DNA of 64,000 bases from Helicobacter cetorum (GTDB lineage Bacteria > Campylobacterota > Campylobacteria > Campylobacterales > UBA6016), in the NCBI GenBank assembly GCA_022729705.1, contig DZAX01000004.1:51656-115655 (forward strand), in the 5' to 3' direction. The notes beneath the pieces are model-generated. The model searched no databases and was not told the origin of the DNA. It saw only the letters and a list, made by a program, of their open reading frames with translations. Each line of letters starts with the position of its first letter. Positions within the stretch are counted from its first letter, which is position 1. The position numbers were made by a program, and so were the translations under genes. Of this stretch, positions 61,561 through 64,000 are shown in pieces.

Positions 61561-62901
61561 TTATAGTTCAGTCTCCGCAAACTCAGCTATTTTACCGCGC
61601 ACTACTCTGCTTAGCTTGACGGCGGCTATCATATTTGAGGTTTTTGCTTTTTTGAGCATTATCGCTAGGGCGTTGTTGTATTTGGTAAGATGAGGGTGGT
61701 CTATCTGGTGCAAATCCCCCAAAATCACAACTTTACTACCGTCCACAACACGGGTCAACATCAGCTTATTTATCGCCGGAGAGCTGTTTTGCCACTCGTC
61801 AAATATCAGGTATCCCTCAAGGTTTACGCCCCTCATTTGGTTGATATTGATGGCTTCAATATTGTATTTTTTTAAAAAATCTTCGCTTGTGATAAAATCC
61901 GCCGCTTTACTTCTTTTGAGCCTATCGTCCATTTCAAGCCTCATATAGCCCGATATTGCGTCATAAAGCGGGTAGGTAAATACGCCAAGCTTTGTGGCTT
62001 CATCGCCCTTTAAAAATCCAAGTTGAGCCGCCGTATCGCCCGCCGTCACCGTATTTCTACAATACTTGACTTCATCGGAGAACTCCTCTTGAAAGCTCTT
62101 AACAGCTCCTTGCATCGCAAGCAGGTTTTTACCGCTTCCCGTGACGCCTGCGCATACGACTATCGGCACGTCAGGGTCTATTAGCATATTGAGAAAAAAG
62201 AGTTGCTCTTTGTTTTTTGGCTTTACGACAAGCTTTCTTATCTCATCTTCATCGATAATATGAAAACCGGTCGGCTTATAAAACGCCAAAATATGCTCGC
62301 CCGTCTCCTCTACGACAAACTCAATATTTGTAAAATGAGATAGTGTAACCCCATAATCATCAGGCGTTGAGCTCTCTATCATCTCTTTTTGAACTAGCTT
62401 GATATTTATTCTCTCCACAAACTCCAGTTTTTCGATGTCGTCTATACGATTTGTCTTAAACGGCTGAGACTTTAGCCCCATCGAAAGAGCCCTTAGCTTC
62501 ATGGCTATATCGTTTGTGACAACCTCTGAGCCCTCATAGCAAGCGGCTATTTCCAGTATTTTTCTATCGTTGATAATATTTGGCGCATCGTGATTCATAA
62601 GCGTCTTGTAAGAGCTTTTTGAAACCAAATCAAACGTCGATTCGCCAACTTTTACATACACCACCCTCAGGCTATAAGAGTTTACCTCAATATCCTCTTC
62701 GCCAAGTGCTATCGCTTCGTCCATTATACGATTAAACTCTCTTGCTTGAAAGTTTATATCGCCAAAACCGCTTTTTTTTGCGTCTATCTCGTCAAGAACA
62801 GTCTCCGGTATTACAACCTTGTTACTGCCTCCTTGCGATAGAGAGAAGATATTAGCTGCGTCGTCTAGGATGACGGAAGTGTCTACGATATATGTTTTCA
62901 A
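61561..62901 (-). CDS. PhoH-like ATPase with N-terminal PIN domain
   Basis: A protein of about 446 residues from a TTG at 62901 (LKTYIVDTSVILDDAANIF), which starts the PIN fold; the frame extends upstream to 63012 without homology. PIN acidic residues are in VDTSVILDD and PETVLDEID. The PhoH ATPase has CAGVTGSGKNLLAMQ and LIFDEWQNSSP, and ends with ILGDLHQIDHP. This is the YlaK/PhoH2-type fusion linked to RNA unwinding and cleavage. The Walker A Ser/Thr is Asn here. Confidence 0.88.
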   Translation of the reverse strand: MKTYIVDTSVILDDAANIFSLSQGGSNKVVIPETVLDEIDAKKSGFGDINFQAREFNRIMDEAIALGEEDIEVNSYSLRVVYVKVGESTFDLVSKSSYKTLMNHDAPNIINDRKILEIAACYEGSEVVTNDIAMKLRALSMGLKSQPFKTNRIDDIEKLEFVERINIKLVQKEMIESSTPDDYGVTLSHFTNIEFVVEETGEHILAFYKPTGFHIIDEDEIRKLVVKPKNKEQLFFLNMLIDPDVPIVVCAGVTGSGKNLLAMQGAVKSFQEEFSDEVKYCRNTVTAGDTAAQLGFLKGDEATKLGVFTYPLYDAISGYMRLEMDDRLKRSKAADFITSEDFLKKYNIEAININQMRGVNLEGYLIFDEWQNSSPAINKLMLTRVVDGSKVVILGDLHQIDHPHLTKYNNALAIMLKKAKTSNMIAAVKLSRVVRGKIAEFAETEL

Positions 62902-63104
62902 AGTTTTTATACTCCGCAAATGTTGGGGTAAATCTCTTGTGAGTATATCAAATCTATGCTTTTTGACTATCAACCAATACCCGCCTCCTGTTAATAAAAA
63001 CAGTAGTCTCAAATGTCTATTTAAGAGAGACTTTGTTGTGATAGATGGGGAAAAGATAGATTTGCGAGAGGGCTATAGAGGGATTATGGGAGGAAAGTTG
63101 ACAT

Positions 63105-63410
63105 TTACTTATAAATTCTTGCATACGCTTCTTCATAGACCGCCTTATCTTTTCTCTCGCCAACCGCCACAACTTCGACAATTTTTGCTACCCCATCCTC
63201 GACTTTTAGAACTATCCTATAAGCGGCGTTTGCAACGTATGTTTTTCTGTATCCCTCAAGGTTTAGGGCTCCTTGGTTGTAGAGTTTGGAGCTATATTTA
63301 TACGGGTCGGTTTCGTATTTTGCGAAATAATCCGCAACCTCCTGCAAAATATCCAAAGATAGTTTTGATAAATCGCCTTTTACCTCCGGAAAATACTCTA
63401 GTTTATACAT
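63105..63410 (-). CDS. RelE/ParE-family toxin
   Basis: A toxin of about 101 residues beginning MYKLEYFPEVKGDLSKL, with NLEGYRKTYVANAAYRIVLK and VVAVGERKDKAVYEEA, typical of RelE/ParE mRNA interferases. The ATG at 63410 is preferred to 63437. It overlaps the end of the antitoxin gene. Confidence 0.85.
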   Translation of the reverse strand: MYKLEYFPEVKGDLSKLSLDILQEVADYFAKYETDPYKYSSKLYNQGALNLEGYRKTYVANAAYRIVLKVEDGVAKIVEVVAVGERKDKAVYEEAYARIYK

Positions 63411-63708
63411 TGCAAGCACGCTCTTGTAGGTATGCATTCATCTCTTCTGCCGTAATCATTTTAACCGGTTCGCTTCTCTCCAAAACCCTCTCTTTAATGA
63501 TTTGCGCAATCTCCAAATCCTCCATATAATCAGACAACGCTTTCATCCGCTCATATTCTGCAATCGACAAAATCACCGCCTCAGGCTTATTGTGTCTGAT
63601 AACCGCCAATTTTTCCACAGAGTGTGTGATTAGCTTTTCCAAATATGAGCTTAAAGACTTTGAAAGCTCGGTAATTCCAACCATTTCTTGCTGTGTGTAT
63701 GCCGCCAT
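63403..63708 (-). CDS. Phd/YefM-family antitoxin
   Basis: A 101-residue antitoxin: MVGITELSKSLSSYLEKL, then KLAVIRHNKPEAVILSIAEY is the Phd fold, followed by an extended C-terminal toxin-binding tail. It precedes the RelE/ParE toxin by overlap of 8 bp. Expected to autoregulate with its toxin. Confidence 0.88.
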   Translation of the reverse strand: MAAYTQQEMVGITELSKSLSSYLEKLITHSVEKLAVIRHNKPEAVILSIAEYERMKALSDYMEDLEIAQIIKERVLERSEPVKMITAEEMNAYLQERACNV

Positions 63709-63739
63709 TTTTGACTCCTTTTTTTTAATACATATTTTT

Positions 63740-64000
63740 CTATATATTGTACCGTCTATTTATGGTGTTTTTGATTGAACCCAGAAAATAGACGCTACGC
63801 CAAAAGATAAGTTCTTTCTCTAAATCAGATAAAGCATAGTTTATTGTATCTGGTCGGGAGCTTTTATCTTCTTGATACTCTCTATTTTTCCACTTTGAGA
63901 CTGTTTTGATATTTACACTATACTTGGTTGCTAGCTCCGTATTGCAAATATAGGGGTCTCGTATGATACCAACAAGCAAACCAGCTATAATAAAAACAGA
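63740..64000 (-). pseudogene. transposase N-terminal fragment (cut by window edge)
   Basis: A minus-strand frame open to the window end: GIIRDPYICNTELATKYSVN, IKTVSKWKNREYQEDKSSRP and NYALSDLEKELI. This is the helix-turn-helix pair and linker of IS481/IS3-type transposases. After LEKELI the family sequence is lost and the frame ends, so it is truncated before the DDE domain. The upstream end lies outside the window. Confidence 0.6.

Noticed and set aside
62819..63529. 236-codon plus-strand frame over the PhoH-like and RelE genes
   Set aside because: It crosses two convincing minus-strand genes and an intergenic gap, with no recognisable domain.

Overview
The window is chromosomal DNA of a Campylobacterota (epsilonproteobacterial) species. 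Three gene orders support this: rplI-hslV-hslU-era, gyrA-flgP-flgQ-flgR-asd, and a Campylobacter-type transformation pilus operon. Other markers are a 215-residue desulforubrerythrin of the Campylobacter Rrc type, a UbiA/UbiD pair of the kind used in futalosine menaquinone synthesis, many TTG and GTG starts, and AT-rich promoters with a clear -10 box. The genus cannot be fixed from sequence alone. No rRNA operon, CRISPR array or intact insertion sequence was seen.

Layout. 1-2721: end of a Fur/PerR-type regulator, a di-haem cytochrome c peroxidase and desulforubrerythrin (an oxidative-stress group), a broken zupT zinc transporter gene and a HIT protein. 2849-9326: an accessory restriction block on the minus strand. 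It holds a GATC-type (Dam/DpnII-like) restriction-modification operon carrying a DGQHR-domain protein and an unknown protein, a small HTH gene, a second methylase, and upstream a DinJ/YafQ toxin-antitoxin pair. 9441-12959: HicB-like gene, rplI, hslVU and era. 13199-24481: a second accessory block with a type I restriction system (hsdM, hsdS, hsdR), an inserted HipA-like/DUF3037 pair, a broken DUF3800 gene and two toxin-antitoxin loci. Two degraded copies of the era region lie inside or at the edge of this block. 24459-32328: seven-gene transformation/type IV pilus-like operon (PilM/N-, PilO- and PilP-like proteins, secretin, TPR protein, ATPase, platform protein). 32393-42463: lpxH-like, recJ, pyrG, rpsU, rplM-rpsI, a peptide-binding protein and an OmpA-family protein. 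42686-52958: a small Lys-rich exported peptide, gyrA, flgPQR, asd, yqhA-like, hemE, ubiD and a SprA-type metalloprotease. 53144-59794: two conserved hypotheticals, ubiA-like, miaA, purB and nrdA. 59931-63979: integrase remnant, tRNA-Ala, CDF transporter, PhoH-like ATPase, a RelE/Phd pair and a transposase remnant.

Two signals are not explained by ordinary annotation. First, accessory cassettes repeatedly sit at the 3' end of a host gene and are bracketed by a second copy of that 3' end: 74 bp for the acetyltransferase around dinJ-yafQ, 35 bp for hsdS around the HipA-like/DUF3037 pair, and several hundred bp for era around the type I island and the toxin-antitoxin cluster. Second, an intergenic repeat family of two or three adjacent hairpins recurs through the window. 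Its linker (ACCCCCTAAAGCT) is conserved, but its stems change sequence while keeping pairing. One copy can be compared with an unoccupied version of the same junction inside the window. The DGQHR-containing GATC restriction operon is the best candidate for a little-described defence arrangement.
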